The notes beneath the pieces are model-generated. The model searched no databases and was not told where the DNA came from. It worked only from the letters and a program-made list of their open reading frames with translations. A stretch of 64,000 nt of DNA from contig NC_084771.1 of the NCBI RefSeq assembly GCF_028858725.1, positions 8,088,915 through 8,152,914 on the forward strand, written 5' to 3'. The position numbers and the translations under genes were made by a program. Below, one piece after another: positions 34,686 through 48,799 of this stretch. The stretch's first letter is position 1; each line of letters opens with the position of its first letter. Origin of the DNA: Colius striatus. Taxonomy: Eukaryota > Chordata > Aves > Coliiformes > Coliidae.

Positions 34686-37600
34686 TCATTACAAGTGTAT
34701 ACATCCTGGTTTTGCTAGATACAGGCATGCTGGACTTCTTGTATGGAGAGGTTTGAAGAGTAAATAGTTGCTTTGAAAACAGACAAAACAGTTGCTTGGT
34801 GACAGAAGAGAAAAAATAATGGGAAAATAATTGATAATGCAACTCTGAAATAAGTTTCCTCTTTGTCAGATTAAACAGCCTTTTAATTTAAATGCCACCT
34901 CTAGGGAGAAGAGCTTGTTGCTGTTCTGCTGCACTTGGGCTTTTAGGACACAGGACATTAGGTGTGAGTATTTCTGGTAAAGGTTAGGCTATAAAGCCGA
35001 CTGAAAGAAAAGGCTTGAAACCCCAGAGTTCTTGCAAGGGCAATTCTCTTGTGTGGAAATTGAGTGCAGCTGAAGGGCTGGAGAATCACAGAGTGCTGAC
35101 CTTAAAGAACTTGTTTGGTTAGAGACAACTGGTGTCAGAGCATCCAGTCAAGAGAAGACCTTGTGATTGCTTGCTGGTGTTTGCTATACAGTCAACTAAT
35201 GAAACTAGAGAGCCTCAAAGTAACTCCCCAAGAAGAGCAGCTAAAATGAGTTAGTCAGGCTTTTCTTAGTCGGTTACACCATTGGTAGCTTGGTTTTGGA
35301 TTAATTACATATCCTGCATCTCCTTTTATAGATATAGAAATACATGGGAAGTTAACTGTGTGGCACCATTTGCCTGGATGGTTCATTTCTCCAGCCATCA
35401 TTTCACATTTGAAGCTCTGCTGTCTTTAACAGGCAGGTGTGACACACAAAAATAGTGAAAAAGTATGAAGTGACAACTTGTTAGCTCAGTAATGTACATT
35501 TTCCACTGTGCAGCATAAAGCTACTTCTAGGACCATGCTGCCAAAAAAGAAGACAGACAAAATATTAATTGGACAGATGTTTTCCACTCGATTATTTCTC
35601 TCAGCCGAAACCTTGTGAGATAGAGCCACGCATCAAATATGATTACTACTCAAGGCATTCAGAGCTTTTTAAGGTGTGAAAAGAATTCAGCTGCAAAAAA
35701 TGTGAATGCTTTAAGGGACTATTTACTTAGCACTACATTTACATTGACTACAAACATCAGTTCTTACCAAGGCTAAGGCAGATCCCAGAGATTGTTCTAT
35801 TGTAGCCCTAAACTGACTGTTTCTTACCTACTGTCCCTGGTTTTTGGCTCTTGCTGCAGGAAAGTGTATAATAAACTCATATGCAGGGATTGTGAGGGCA
35901 GCCACACTATATCTATATCTCAGCTTTAAGTTAACAGCTGTAGCAACTTGCAGAGGACTGTCATGGGAGGTTTTTGCTCTGTATTAAACCCTCAGACAGC
36001 GTCACTTTAGAGCAGAAACAAAATGTGAAAACAAGGTCAGATCAGTCAGACCAGTTGATGGAATGAGGTAGATGTGGCAGAACAAGGGCACAGTCACTGA
36101 GGGTGAGTTTGTCAGTAGCTGGAAAAGGTTTGCCTCAAACAGAAGCAGTGAGCTGTGTTTTAAGCAGCATCAGTGTTTGCCATTTAGCAGCACACAAAGT
36201 GAAAGCCAGTGCCATGGCCCTTTCCTTCCCGTACAGGCCTGAACTGTTTTAGAGGGCTTTTTGAAATCCCTATTTCCTTTGGCTGATGTGCCTATTTCAA
36301 CACTTGCCATAAAATGTGTGTGTTTCAGAGAAGCTGTTTCCATAACTTCAGATCAAAAGGTAAAGTGAGGCAAGAGGGATTTTGCAGGCTTTGCTACAGG
36401 CAGGGTTTTCTGGATACAGCAAACCACCCTCCACACCACTGTGACGTCAAGTGAAGAAGAGGAGGTTGTGAAGCCATCAACAACTGACACATGCCAGGAT
36501 GTGTGAAAGTTGTGGGATATCCCCATCTCACTGCCTTACCATTAACTGGTTGTTAAAAGTTGTACTTGATGAGACATGAGATCTGTTTATAGGGATTGGA
36601 GAGAGAAGGAATGAGAGTGGGAACGATTCACTACAAAGCTGAGGGTGAAAAAAACCCTTTTGGAAGAGAAATAGTTGGTACAGAAGTGCTCTTGTCTGAG
36701 GCAAAACTCCATATTGCAGTTTTACAAAGAGATAAGGAACTTGTCTACATGACAGCTTAATCTCAACAGGTAACATCCAACTGTCAGCTTGCAAATCTTA
36801 TTTTAAAGCTACTTCTTTCCACTTGCAAACAAGAAGCAGAAAGATGAGATTCTGAAGTTACTTGGGAGCTTTCATGGGCTAGGGCTGTTCTCACACATGG
36901 TGGCTGCTCAGTTGCTCTGGGGTGAGAGCACAATTTGGCCCAGCACCTCAGAGCTGACAGCAAAGGAATATCTCATTTGCAAGAATCCTGGAAGACCTTC
37001 TGCTCTACACAGCCCTTCCTCTAGTTAAACCCATGAGGAGAAAAAAAGGGTATCTAACCTAGAAACCACTGTCTGGGCTTCTTAAGGAAATGTTAAAAGA
37101 GAGAGGGGAAAGAACTGTGTGTGACTGGACACCCTCCAGGCTGTATGTACATAGCTGGACTGTAATCCCAGCATAATGGGTGTCTTTTTCTGAGAGAAAC
37201 CACTGCCAATGCTTACAAGTTTCTGTTTGCAGTTTTATGGGGCAAGAGCTGCGGTCGATATTCTCACATCAAATGTAATTCTATCATCATGTGCCAAAAG
37301 GCTCACTGAAAAGATTCATTATTTTGTAATTTAATACCTTATAAATTCTATGGAGATCGTATGGTGACTGACACTCACATCTGCTGGGATGGGTCTTGAC
37401 TAACCTTTTCTTCTAGGTCAGGTATAGCAAGTAAATGCTCTATGGTCTGTGTAGAAATAACCAATTATGCATTCAGAGAGAGGAAAATAATTCTTCAGAT
37501 GCTGGTATAGCCAAGCTGGAAGGATCAGTGGTGGTAAAAGAAAAGTGGATTCACATTTTCTGGCCAAGGCACGGCTAGTGCTGCTTCTCCTGTGCCTGAC

Positions 37601-40600
37601 AAAGGGCTGTTCTCAGCAAGGAGCACACACCAGAACTAGTTTAAAAGTGAAAATCAAATTAATTAGAAATGGAATAAAACTGAAGCTGAGAGACAGGACC
37701 CAGCAATCCTCTCAGACTCTAAATATACAGCATTAAGGAAGCATTTTGTTGCTCCCAGCCAGCTCACTTTTCCTGTTCCTCAGTCCATGTGTGATTCATT
37801 TGCTGTAAGCTCACCACAAGCTTTGCAACTCATTGCCCTTCTGGAAAGCTGAAGCTCTGAGAGGCAATATGAAAGCCTCCCTGCATAAACTCATCTTTGT
37901 GTATGCACATCTATGCAAAATACCACACCAATCTGAGTTTTCATGGTAGATGTCATGACAGGAGGAAGCCAGGACTTGTCACCACAAAAGTCTCTCCTCT
38001 TGCAGGAGGCTTGTCTGAGTAACGTATCAGGCTCCACATCAGATGAAAGGTGCCAAGTGCTCATAGGACAGCATAAATCTTCACCAGTTTTGTAGAGGCA
38101 GTGCTAACTACCCAGGCTCAAGCCTGTGAAATGCAAGAGCAAGGAGACAGCATGAGTCACATGTAAGCCACGTAAGAGAAGGATGGAAAGTTTCTGTGCT
38201 GCACAGAATGCAAGGTTCTGTTTCTCCTAACCTTGCCCACCACAGGCCTGCTGGATGGATTCAGCTTCTAAGTCCTTTTAAATATGCCCCCTGACATCTT
38301 GAGGAATTTTCTCCCTGTGGTGCTTGCAGGGGTGATGGAGTGAGACTGTCTGCTCCCCCACACTACCCAGCCAAACCCTGCTCTGTCTCCTAGAGAGGGC
38401 TTCCCTCTGACAAACAGCTGGTGAAGGAAAAGGGGACCCACCACACTGATGGCACACCTCTGCTAATCTTCCCAAAGACTCTTCCCTAAAGAGCTCCCCA
38501 GTAGCACTCCATGTCATTCCTAGTGGGTGAGTTTGCTGTAAAACAGGCAGGAAATTACCACCTCAGAGATGCTGTGTCAGAGCAGAGAGCAGCAACAGAC
38601 ACCAATGTTCTCTGTGAAAGTACATTTACATGGTGCAGAAAGCAGAAATAGAGGATGTGAGGGAGCTGAGGGGAGCAGCTAAGGCTGTTTTCACAGCCCA
38701 CCACAAGGCACAGCGAGGAGATGCTCAAATGATCCTCAATCCAGACAATGAAGTTAAAGCACAATAGGTAGAGCTGTGATGGGAGCAGCATCACTGATTC
38801 CTATGTGCCCTTAGCTCTGCTCAGCAGCCCCCAGCACAAAGGTGACCATCAGGAGAGCCACCCCAAGCTTCCCCACTGGTGGAGGGGGGATACCAAAAGG
38901 CAGGCTGGGCCTCACTGCCCCTACCAGGCAACAACCCTCAGCACCAAAGCTTTGGTGCATCCAGAAGGACAGACTGCAAATGGTTCTTTGGGAAGGATTT
39001 AAGAACAGAAGCAAACCAGTCCTCATTTCAGTAAGAAGATTATGGTGCTCTGCATTAATTTCAGACAGAGGCAGAACTATTATTCATATGAAGTCCAAGC
39101 CCTGTTTCCCCCTCCTAATGCTGGAAAAGCTGTGGTTTTAACTTCTGAATGCTGACCTCAAGCTTACCCCTGAGAGTCCTCTCGGGTACGAGCTGTGCAT
39201 TCACTCTGACACTCTCCTAAGGACCATAACTCAAGTCAGCCCTGAGATGCTGTGCTTGTTTAGAAAGTGAAGGCATCATCTTGAGTCTTCCACTAAAGAG
39301 CCTAGAAAGTGAGAAAGATCTACTCAACCCCCTTTTTTTTACTTCCCACCACAGTAGTCACAGATCCTTTTGTCTAGGTACCAGTTCCAGCCACCTCAAC
39401 CTTCTGTGTTGTTCTGTCAGTGTCTGGGCATATTAGGGCTCATTCTCCTCCCTGCAGTGCTTTTTGCTGTAGACATGAAACAGTGAGTTTGCACTAACAG
39501 AGGTGTGAAAGGTTGCCAGGCAGGGCTGATGGGGATATATGTGAAGGGCTGTGCCTGCTGGGGTTCCCATGGGGGAAAAGGGCTGGTTGAGTTTAGTAGC
39601 TGGCTGGGGTGAAGGAAAGTGAGGGCATGAGATGGACACTCTGAAGCTTGTCATTGAGCCCAATGATTTTAACCTTTCTAGAAAACAGGCACATTTCACA
39701 GCAAAGCAAAGCACAGGTGTTTCAAGCTATTCCTGCTTTCTCTCTGGAAACTGTCACTTTAAAATAATATGTAACACTGCTGCCTGCACTTGGGTTTAAT
39801 TCTTGAATCCAACTTCCATGCAAAAACAAGGGACACACACACCTAAAAGAGTGGGACAAGAAAGGAGTCAGGTGGTTTCACTTTAGGGTCACTGTGCATA
39901 AGTTTTCCTGGAACATTTAACTCTCCAGTACCTAAGAAAACCTGTGCTAGCTTTTTTTTTCCCTGCCTGGGGGATTTTGACCAATGTAAATATTGTCTAG
40001 AACTTAACACCACACATCTTGCACTATTTGCTCTTCTGTGTGTGTGCAATGAAAAAGGAAAGGGATCCTTTCCTGAAAAAACAGCATGTGTGAGTGTGCT
40101 CATTTACTCTGACTTCTATACATGGAAATATGCTTCCAGTTAATAAGTGTATTGAAGTTTTTCTGTAGACTTCTGAAGAAACTGAGCCTGTCCAGCACAC
40201 ATGGAGAACTTCCTGGAAACCATAGCCATGGGAAACTGGTCACTCCTTGCTGTTGCTTTATACAAATCCCCTGACTTCTCTGAGGCCCTGCATCATTACC
40301 CTCAGTGGTCTCTGCAGTTACAGAACACTTTCTGGGAACCCATTCACTAGATGAGAGGCAGCATCTTAAGACTACAGCTGACAGGTAAGACCAAAGCAGT
40401 TGCTACTGAATCTCTTCTATTCAATTTGTTTCCCCAAGTGCACAGGATGACAAAGTCAGAGCCTGGGCTGCCGAAATACATTCTGTCCCTGCTTGTGCCT
40501 CCCACAACCTCCCCCCTTCAGGCTTGGTGTTTTGGCTGTTACGTGAACTTCAGTCTCAACCACAGCACAAAGTTTGTGTCCTCACAATAATGGAATCAAA

Positions 40601-42511
40601 TCAGCCTTGAATTATCTCCTGACCACTGGAAGGATCATGCTGCTGTGTTATCTCTGGAAGTGAGATGGCAGAAAAGCCACCTCAGCAGAAGTGGTGGTTG
40701 AGCTCTTACCAAAGGGCATATTTGAACACAGGTGATTTAGCAGCTGACAGCCATTGGAGGTGTTATTTCACATGCTAAATCAGTATTAGCTGCATTAGGG
40801 AGTTAGGGAAAGTGCTTAAAACTGAGGCACAGCATCAGCTCAGCACACACATCACAGGGAGGATTGCTTGCTACTGCTCACATGCAATTTATTAGGTTGG
40901 GAAATACTTCTACAAGTTGTACATAGGTCACACAGTTTAAAGTTATCGTCTGTTCTGACAGTGACACCCTGTCATTATTAACATCACAAATTCCAGCATG
41001 CTCTGTCCTTACAGCCTTGTGCAGAATCTGTGCAGTAATGCACTCAGCCTGGACTAAAGCCCCACCACAGTCAAGTCTTTTATAAGCACAGGGCATGACT
41101 TCAGCAAGGTCAGATGCTGACTGTGCTGCCCCAGGTAAGGCAGCAAAGAGAATTATTTTCTGGTATAAACAGCATGATCAGCACCACCCTAGAGCTTGAG
41201 TTGACAGTGGAGTTGCAGTTCGCTCACACAACAGAAGAGAAACAAGATTTCCTGCCATGAGCAGGAAAAGCAAATTGACTTCTAACAACCAGTGTAGATC
41301 CAGGCATTGAAGTACCTGACTGCAACCACAGCCTGGAAGTAATCTGATAAAACCTTGGTTCATTTTCACATTCATGAGCAGGAAAATGGTTCAGATTTAT
41401 CAAAGTACATGTTTCAGTCTCAAGTCCGACAATCACCCCCTGCTGATGTTCTTCCTGCAGTAGTATTTGGAGAAAGCATTTTCTGTTTCTGGACCTTAGT
41501 TTTGCAGGTTTCACTGCTAGTGGTGGTCACTTGGCACATGTACAGCTAGGAGAGACGTGGACTCCTGTTAAAATTCCTCCACCACACAAAAGACTTTGCA
41601 CAGCAAGTGATAGAAGTTGAACTGCATCTTCTCTCAGCATTGCCCATGCAAATAATTCTGCATTTTCCAACCCTACTCCCACCTATGTGGGTCAAAGACA
41701 ATATACCTGTGTGACAGAGCCATCCCAACCCAAGAGAGAAAGGAACATTGCTGAGACCCCTTTGTCCTGATGTTGGTACAGCCATAAATAAAGTTGCCCT
41801 TTGGCAGTTCAATTTCCTGTTTCATATTATCTCATCATCCCAAACTAACTCAGCAGGTAGGGAAGACAGGGAGAAATGAGGATGGGGAGCTAGATGACAT
41901 TTGTCATGCAGCAGTCATTCATATTGCTAAGTATTTATTCTACAGCTCCCCCTTTAAACATAATTCATGTTGGTTAACTGCTACTCTGTGAAACCAGGGT
42001 GCACAGTTCAATTGTCCCTCTTTTCTAAGGGCTGGAAGACAATGAAACTGATTTCAGAGGCTGCCGCCTGCTCCTCTCCCCATACCCCTTTCTGGCTCTT
42101 CCACTGCCCTTGAGCTGTGCAACAACTGCTTGGGAGGTCAGACTGTCTACCAGATCGCTGCAATGATCTGGTTTAAAAATAACTCTTATGTCTATCACCT
42201 CCTCTCAAAATGGGTGTTTATTTTTAACCTGGGTCATTTAACCAGGGTTCCTGGTAGCAGCCCTGTCCATCTCATTAACAGTTGTACTCACTGAGAGCAG
42301 GGTGTCTGTGAGTGTGGGACAATGGGAAATTTGCAGCTCAGGTCAGTGCATCAGAGCCTCTCTCCAGAGCAAACTGCAGGTGTGTAGTGAAAAGGGATTG
42401 TGATTTCCATGGGAAGGTCTTAGATATGATGCCTCTCAGCTTTAGAGGTTAGCACAAAGGCAGCATGCCTGTAGTTCATATCAGAATTATAGAGGGTGAT
42501 TCAGACTGTTT
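34686..42511. other. Gene-poor stretch downstream of LPAR4
   Basis: No gene is supported. A perfect palindromic CRE, TGACGTCA, is at 36442-36449. Minus-strand frames at 38278-38517, 38555-38794 and 40878-41096 are open for 70-80 codons, with partial splice signals but no exon whose two ends are both good. Short T and A runs (for example T9 at 39952) occur. A non-CR1 repeat could be hidden here. Confidence 0.45.
36442..36449. promoter_or_regulatory. Perfect CRE palindrome TGACGTCA
   Basis: The full 8-bp cAMP-response element, including its central CpG, is intact in a CpG-poor region about 1.8 kb beyond the LPAR4 polyadenylation signal. An intact CpG here is a slight hint of use or of hypomethylation. 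One 8-mer in 64 kb is expected about once by chance. Confidence 0.3.
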
Positions 42512-42605
42512 CATAGACTAAACAGCCCCAGTTCCTGCAGCCTTTTCTCGTATGAAAGATGTTCCACACCCCTGATCACCAGAGAAATGAACTCCTTGCA
42601 CATAT
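42512..42605 (-). repeat. Old CR1 fragment, minus orientation
   Basis: AACAGCCCCAGTTCCTGCAG and the following CCTTTTCTCGTATGAAAGATGTTCC match the reverse complement of the CR1 ORF2 end region (the part that encodes the LGLFSLEKR-like relic). It is short and diverged, without a tail, so it is older than the other copies. Confidence 0.7.
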
Positions 42606-44751
42606 TTATGCTGCATAACCTAGCTGTCTGCACACATCCCCCAGCAAGCCATCACCTTCCTTCCAGAGCCTGACTCATATTCCATTTTTATTTCGTATCT
42701 TAACCTGTTTGGGTTTGAATCCCAGCTCTCACAAGTATTTTCTGCTGATACAGCAACATGCTCTTGGGGAAAAAAGAACAACCCAGAATACTGTTGTAAG
42801 CATCCTTTGCAGTTATCAGGAAGCCTGTAGCTGAAGGACAGTTATCACTTTCTTCACACTGTCCTGTTAGACAAGGCAGGCCAGTTTGTGCAGATCAGTT
42901 AAAATCAAAGTGGGAGGGGGAAAGAAAATTAGAATAATCACTGTCAAGCAGGGAGAACAATTACCTGAGTTGTTAAAGAGCCCTTGTATGTGACAGACTG
43001 CCACTATCTTGAGTCAGACTTTGATGTCAAACCTGCAGGACTGAACATTTTTGCTATTTAGGGATTCAAAATCACATGTGGATTTGTCTGACACCAAAAC
43101 CTCAGACTTCTTGTGGACTAACACTACAGTGAAGGGCCCAAGGACAGGCAACAGTAAGAAACTCACAATGAGTAAAGTTCTTTAAAGTAAAACAAATAGT
43201 AAACAAACTCACTTACCAAACCATGAACTCATGACAGACCCTTCAGTACCTAAACCACTGAGTGAAACCACTAACAGTCACTGTAAGCAGGCATGGCACA
43301 CTGTAGTAGGCTACAAAGTTTACCTTCTGCTAAGGCCATCCATTCTTTTCCACATTGACAAGACCTACAGATCAAGGTGTTGTGTTAGGACAGGCTTGTC
43401 ACTCATTAAAGGGCATGCTTGGCATAATTCAGTGCTGAGAGAAGCAGTCTGTGCCCTGGTGTCAGAAGATCCAGCAGACAGCAATGCCTAGTGAAGAGTC
43501 ATGGGAGGAGGAAGCTGACACATAGGGGAGCCATTGCTCTGAATGACAAGCCCAGCAGGCACAGTGACAGCTCATTGCATCCAAACACCTCTGGGGGACT
43601 GTGATAACAGAGGGGCACAAATCTGGTTCCTTCTAAATATATTCAGAGTGAACTTGCAAGATGCAGTAAGCTTGAAGAAACAGTCTTAACACCCTTCCCA
43701 CCCCAGACAGGCTTGCTGCCTTCCAGCTCTGCTACATAGTGCTGCACTGCTGGGTGGAAGATGCAGGAGTGCCCAAGTGATGCACATCCTGCACTGCTCA
43801 GCTGCTGCTCTCCTGCAAGGCACCAGCCCCTGATCTGCTTCAGGAATGCAGTAAGGTTCATCTACAGGCAATGGCCTGAAGGGCTGCCCTCACTCTGTTC
43901 CAGCCAGTAGCCAGCCTCACGCTGCTTTGAACAGTCAGAAGGTTAAATAGCAAGCACAGCAAGCAGCCCAAGATAATCCCACATGTATCTATCTCAAGCT
44001 GCTAATTTAGAGGTTTATAGGAGGTGTAGCTTGTACTACAGAGGAGAGTATGGATTTGTGAGGAGGAAGGCTGAGGGAGCGGAGAGAGAGAGACTGTGTG
44101 CTGGAATTAGAGCTCAAATTTCCCCAAATAACATATGGACTTGAATCTTCCACAGGATTTGCATCAGCTTGCCAAGCTGGCTAGATGCCAGCCAGCTCAC
44201 ACCTGAAATCCCTGTCCCTGCCTCAGCACAGCACTGTGCTCCAGGTTTAATAAACCCTGGCCTTTGGCAGGGGTTGCTGGCCAAGGAACAATGCTGAGCT
44301 GACACATCCCTGTTGTTTCCATTCGGGGCTTGGCTTGCACCTGGCCAGCCCAGAGCAGAGACAGCCCACTCCAACTGCAAAAGCACCCAACTTCAACCTG
44401 TCAGGTGCTTTTCAAACACTTTTGCAATGCACTAGGTTGGGGTTTTTTTTAATTACAAACAGGATTTTCTTTTTAAGAACTAGCTAGAAATCGGCTGGCA
44501 ACCAAGTTTCAGCATCTCAGACTGGAGGGTTTATCATTCAACATCTCAGACTGCAGGAGGGAACTGAATAAAAATCACAATGTATTGCCAAAATGATTCC
44601 TCCTTGCCTGTGAGTCACCAATTTGACTCAGGCTGGTGGGACACGAGCCATCTGACAACAATAGAAGTTTGGCAGTTTGCATCTGAGAGTTAAATAAGCT
44701 CACACACCCTAAAAATAAAGCCTCAAAGCTGCTGAAGTCGTATTTTCCTAC
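42606..44751. other. Gene-poor stretch, nothing firm
   Basis: No gene or repeat was recognised. A consensus-like minus-strand donor at about 43208 (TTTG|GTAAGTGAG) has no matching acceptor of quality. The 12-base word CATCTCAGACTG occurs twice about 30 bases apart near 44513 and 44542, probably a local duplication. Confidence 0.45.
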
Positions 44752-44854
44752 CAAATTTCCTGCTGAGCAGTTCCAACCATGTACTGCCTCACTGATGGAC
44801 CTTCTTGGTTTATTGTAGACAGATTTAATTAGCAAGTAAGGAAGCAAGTAATTC
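44752..44854 (-). other. Exon-like interval, 103 nt (unassigned)
   Basis: On the minus strand, a C/T-rich tract (CTTCCCTCCTACTCCCCTCT) leads to ACACCAACAG|GAATTAC, and the interval ends at AAATTTG|GTAGG. The open frame (NYLLPYLLIKSVY near its start) runs past the donor for a 116-codon total. It begins with one base of a split codon and so joins in frame to the interval at 48212-48328. The peptide is unrecognised. The donor is weaker than the acceptor. Confidence 0.2.
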
Positions 44855-47800
44855 CTGTTGGTGTTTTCAGAGGGGAGTAGGAGGGAAGAACAAATGAGAT
44901 AAAAAGAATTATGAGCAATGGGCACATTTTCCTGGCATCAGAGCTGCTTTGGGGTAAGCGATGCTATGAAACACACCTCCTTCCTCTGCATGTGTCTCTC
45001 CTTTCCTTCCCCTCATAAAATATGGTTTAAATAAAGAAACATCTGCAGAAACTCCGCAGCAGATGAGCCCTAATCAGGCAAAGATAAATATAAGTACCTG
45101 GGGTGTGCACAGAGGTGAGACACCAAGGGTCTTTGTGAGAAATGGGTGCCAAGTCACTTAAGCTGTGGATTAGAATTGGCAGGGATTCCAGGGAGCTGTA
45201 TGTCTGGCCCCAGCACTGGGGAAACATGCTGCAGGACACAGCCACGGAGAGCCCTGACAGGAAAGGACAGGCTGGAGTATCCTGGGACAAAAAGGACATC
45301 TCAGTGAAAAGGAAATGCTACGAGCAAATCTATGGAGCAGATGGATGGAACAAGTTCCTGATGACACAAACACATTTGTGGTGTGGGGAGTTAACAGCTA
45401 CAGCTGGAATTACCCTTTGCTTCAAAATAATGCCTCATCTAATACGTGGGAGCTCTTAGAAGTAGGACCTGCCTGTGTCTTCATATTTAGGGAGAATCCA
45501 GGCAGGAGGTCCCATTCTGACTGAGATTTTTTTGGGGAATAAGAGCTGTTAAGGGTCCCAACCTCAGCCAAAGGTGCTCTCAGGATGCTTTACAGAGATG
45601 CACATGGCTTCTACTCCTAATGGATGTGATTAACGCTTTCCTCTAGAGAAGCAGCAGCCTACATACAGACAGCAGACTGCCCTCGTTCACACAGGGCTCC
45701 TTAGCCAGACTGCAGAAACCCCACAGAATTTAAAATGATCTTTATCTGGTAACAGTGATGAACACCACAGTCATCTCTGCACTTCAAACAGGAAATTTAA
45801 GCAAACACCACATGAGGCTCTGAGCAAACAGTGACTTTTTCAGCGGCCCTTGTTGCTAGTGTTTTCACAGCTCTCTCAACTGCGCTTTCCCTTGCTCTTC
45901 TGCTGAATATTTCACTGGGAGAGATGGGTTACAGGAGATTTAAAGCAACTCCCCATAAAGCCTGCTCAGTTTTACAGCCCAAACTCCAGCAGTACAATTT
46001 CATCTGGTAAGGCTGAACAGACAGTTGCAGCTGGAGCAGGGTGAGACCAATGGCTAGAACAGGATATATTTTTACTGGCTTTGTCTCACTTGACTGCTAC
46101 AGAAAGAAACCTAAGGGCTCTAGGCAAGGAGCAGGGATCAGATTTACTTCCTTTTCTTGCAGAGTTTAAAGTGAAAAAGCATATTCCACAGCATGCTTTC
46201 ATGAAAACATATCCAGCATATTTTAACTATTATTTTTTCCCCCCTCTTTGTTTTTGCAATAGCCTATGGACGACTGCTCTGGATAAAGACCAGAGACAGA
46301 GCCTGGTATCTGTATCACTGACATTGCACTGGATGGGCTGAGCCACATCACAAAGTTCCAGAGACATTAGACACATTCCCAGCAAGAGTTCCACTGGCTG
46401 ATGTCGAACGTGCTGGGCCTTCTGTGCAGAGCCAGAAGCTCTGAGAGGCCTGTGGGCACCTCAGGGAGCTGATGAAAGCTGCACATCTCGGCCTTGTAAC
46501 ACTCCCTCAGCCAGAACTGTGAGGTGCTTATCACATCCAGTCAGATTGGGCAGCTCAAGGTCACATCTTTGCACAGAACAGCACAGTCCAACTGCAACCT
46601 CACACCATGGGAAAAGTCCTCCCATCCCAGTTGTTTCACAGGGCTGAGGGAAAGAATTCTTCCAACCCCCTCATCTCCCCAGTTATTTTCCTAATGAGGC
46701 AGCTTCGTGTCAGTGTCTCACACAATTTCAGCCTTCAAGAAGCAACAGTCTATAAACAAGCCATCACAGAGGTTGCTGCTCAGTTTCTCAGGACAAAAAG
46801 GCTGGTGGTAGGTAACAGGTTTCTGATTTGTGCTCTTCTCACGCTGGGAACATGAAAAGTAAGTGAGGAAGGAATCTCCATCCCCATGTGGAAAGCAACG
46901 TTTTTAACTGAGGAACCACAGAATAAATGGGAATAAAAAGGGAAGCAGATCATTCAGAAGTTGAATGACTGTGTGTTAACCAGTGAGCTCCAGTGGTATT
47001 TTGGAGACCATCCTAAGAAAAAGGCTATTTGTTCCTAGCACCATAGTGACGAAAAATAGGCTCATGTTAGCAGCTCTTGTGCTGCAGCCAGGCTTGCAGC
47101 CTTGTGTCTCCAGCAGCAAATCAGGCAAGGAATTTTGATTACAAGTGATCACTGCTGAAGATGTGTATTCAGATTAAAAAAAAAAAAAAAAGACTTTTCA
47201 CCCAGTTCCTTTTGTTTCTTGATTCATAGTCAAATTCTAATCCTGTGCATATGGCTTGGCAGCTTTGAATTTCCACAGCAACTCTTTGTAAGCTAGCTTC
47301 AGGGTAGAGAAAGCTGGCAAAGGGGGAAGGTCAGTGTTTAAATACCTTATTACTCTTGCTTCTACAGGATGTCTGTTGCAAAACACACAAAAACTGGCCT
47401 TGTTTTTAAGCTTGATCTATTTAAAAGTAAACACCCCTCAACGTGAAAATCCTTCATTTTGGGATCTGCAAGTTCTTGGTCTGCTTCACTGTGTGGCCTA
47501 TGTGTCCACACAACTTAAAAGCATTGTTTCTTAATGCAAGAGGCAAGCTTTCTGCTGAAAGTGTAAGGTGAGAGAGCAAAGGAGGTGTAAACTTTGGAGA
47601 ATCACACAGAAACATTTTGTTTTCTCTGCTTTTATAGTCACACTGAGCAGCAGAGGATGGGGCAGGAGGGATGGTTGACACATGGAAACTGATCTCCCTT
47701 TTAACCATCTAGATTCACTCCTTTAGCTGAAGGGCTGGCATTTGTGCTATTTAGAAATACACAGAAAACCTGCTCAGCATGCTACACGCCTTCATTTATT

Positions 47801-48211
47801 TGTTTCTGAACAAGCACACCTCCATCAGCAGCTTCAACCCAGAGCTGTGACATGGGTAGGACTGGCCCTGACCCCAAACACAACCTTGAGAGACTTGTGC
47901 CCAGACCTTCCCAAGCCATCCCCCAAAACCATAGGGAAAGAAATCATCCTTAAAGAGAAATCATCTCTGCTCAGCTGGCCCTGAGCTTTCATGGGCTTGG
48001 AAGAAGCAAGTCCCAGCTCAGGGGTCACGCCAAGATGCCTCTTCCCTGCAAACTATATTTCTGTATCAGAACTGGAACTCTGCATAAATTTTCTCCACTA
48101 CACATGGAAATGAGACACATTTTCTTTCAAATAACAAAAGCCCCAGACACTGACTTGTACATTCAAACCAAGGCATAATATCCAGTCTGCAAACTCCTGC
48201 AGATTGCACAC
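44855..48211. other. Gene-poor stretch with a poly-A run
   Basis: No gene was recognised. A 16-base A run lies at 47176-47191. Open frames here (for example 45142-45459 and 46081-46341, plus) are short and lack family resemblance. Confidence 0.45.
47176..47191 (+). repeat. A16 mononucleotide run
   Basis: Sixteen consecutive A residues form the longest homopolymer in the window. No retroposed sequence is visible immediately 5' of it, so a processed-pseudogene tail is not claimed. Confidence 0.9.
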
Positions 48212-48328
48212 CTGAAGCAGCAAACCACTGCCTGCACTAGCACGGGAGCTTCGTGCACAAGTGCTTCTGCAGCCTGAATGTTGACAACAATGTTCTTCCC
48301 CTCCAAAAACCCAACACTTAAGTCAAAT
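48212..48328 (-). other. Exon-like interval, 117 nt (unassigned)
   Basis: On the minus strand, TGCCTCCTTCCCACTGATAG| is a good acceptor and TGCTTCAG|GTGTGC an acceptable donor. The frame between them is open (GFLEGKNIVVNIQAAEALV within it) and starts and ends with two-plus-one split codons, so it joins in frame to the intervals at 48800-48969 (upstream) and 44752-44854 (downstream). Other acceptors in the same frame exist at 48356 and 48316. No family was recognised. Confidence 0.22.
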
Positions 48329-48799
48329 CTATCAGTGGGAAGGAGGCATTTGAGTATTACTTGGCTGGGTTTCACTTCAGGTGGTCAGTCGTCCTACCAT
48401 AGCCATCAATGCTCCTGGCCACAGGACACTGCTAACACACTTAGGTTCATGTTAGAGCTCTTGAGAAAACAGCTGTGCAACTATTTCAAAATATCAACAA
48501 TTTGCTTTATAGGCAACACCAGTATTTCCCACTGGGCTCTGAAAGCTCTGATGCACGTTTCTAACAAGAGCTGAGGTTAGGAGACCTGGCTGGGACAGGG
48601 TCCAGAGCCATTTCTAAGCACACTTCCACATGCCTTACCCAATTGTCTGAAGTGTGACTGGGATGGCTCATTAGACACCACAACAAACAAACAAAGCAAA
48701 GTATATAATCTCAAAGTAAGACTGTAGAACATGAAAAGCCTTTTCTTCTCAGCTTCCAGGAACAATAAAAACACAGCATACCCAGAAGGGAGTGCTTAC

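Noticed and set aside
47176..47191. Processed-pseudogene tail
   Set aside because: No coding-like or repeat sequence precedes the A run, and no target-site duplication was seen.
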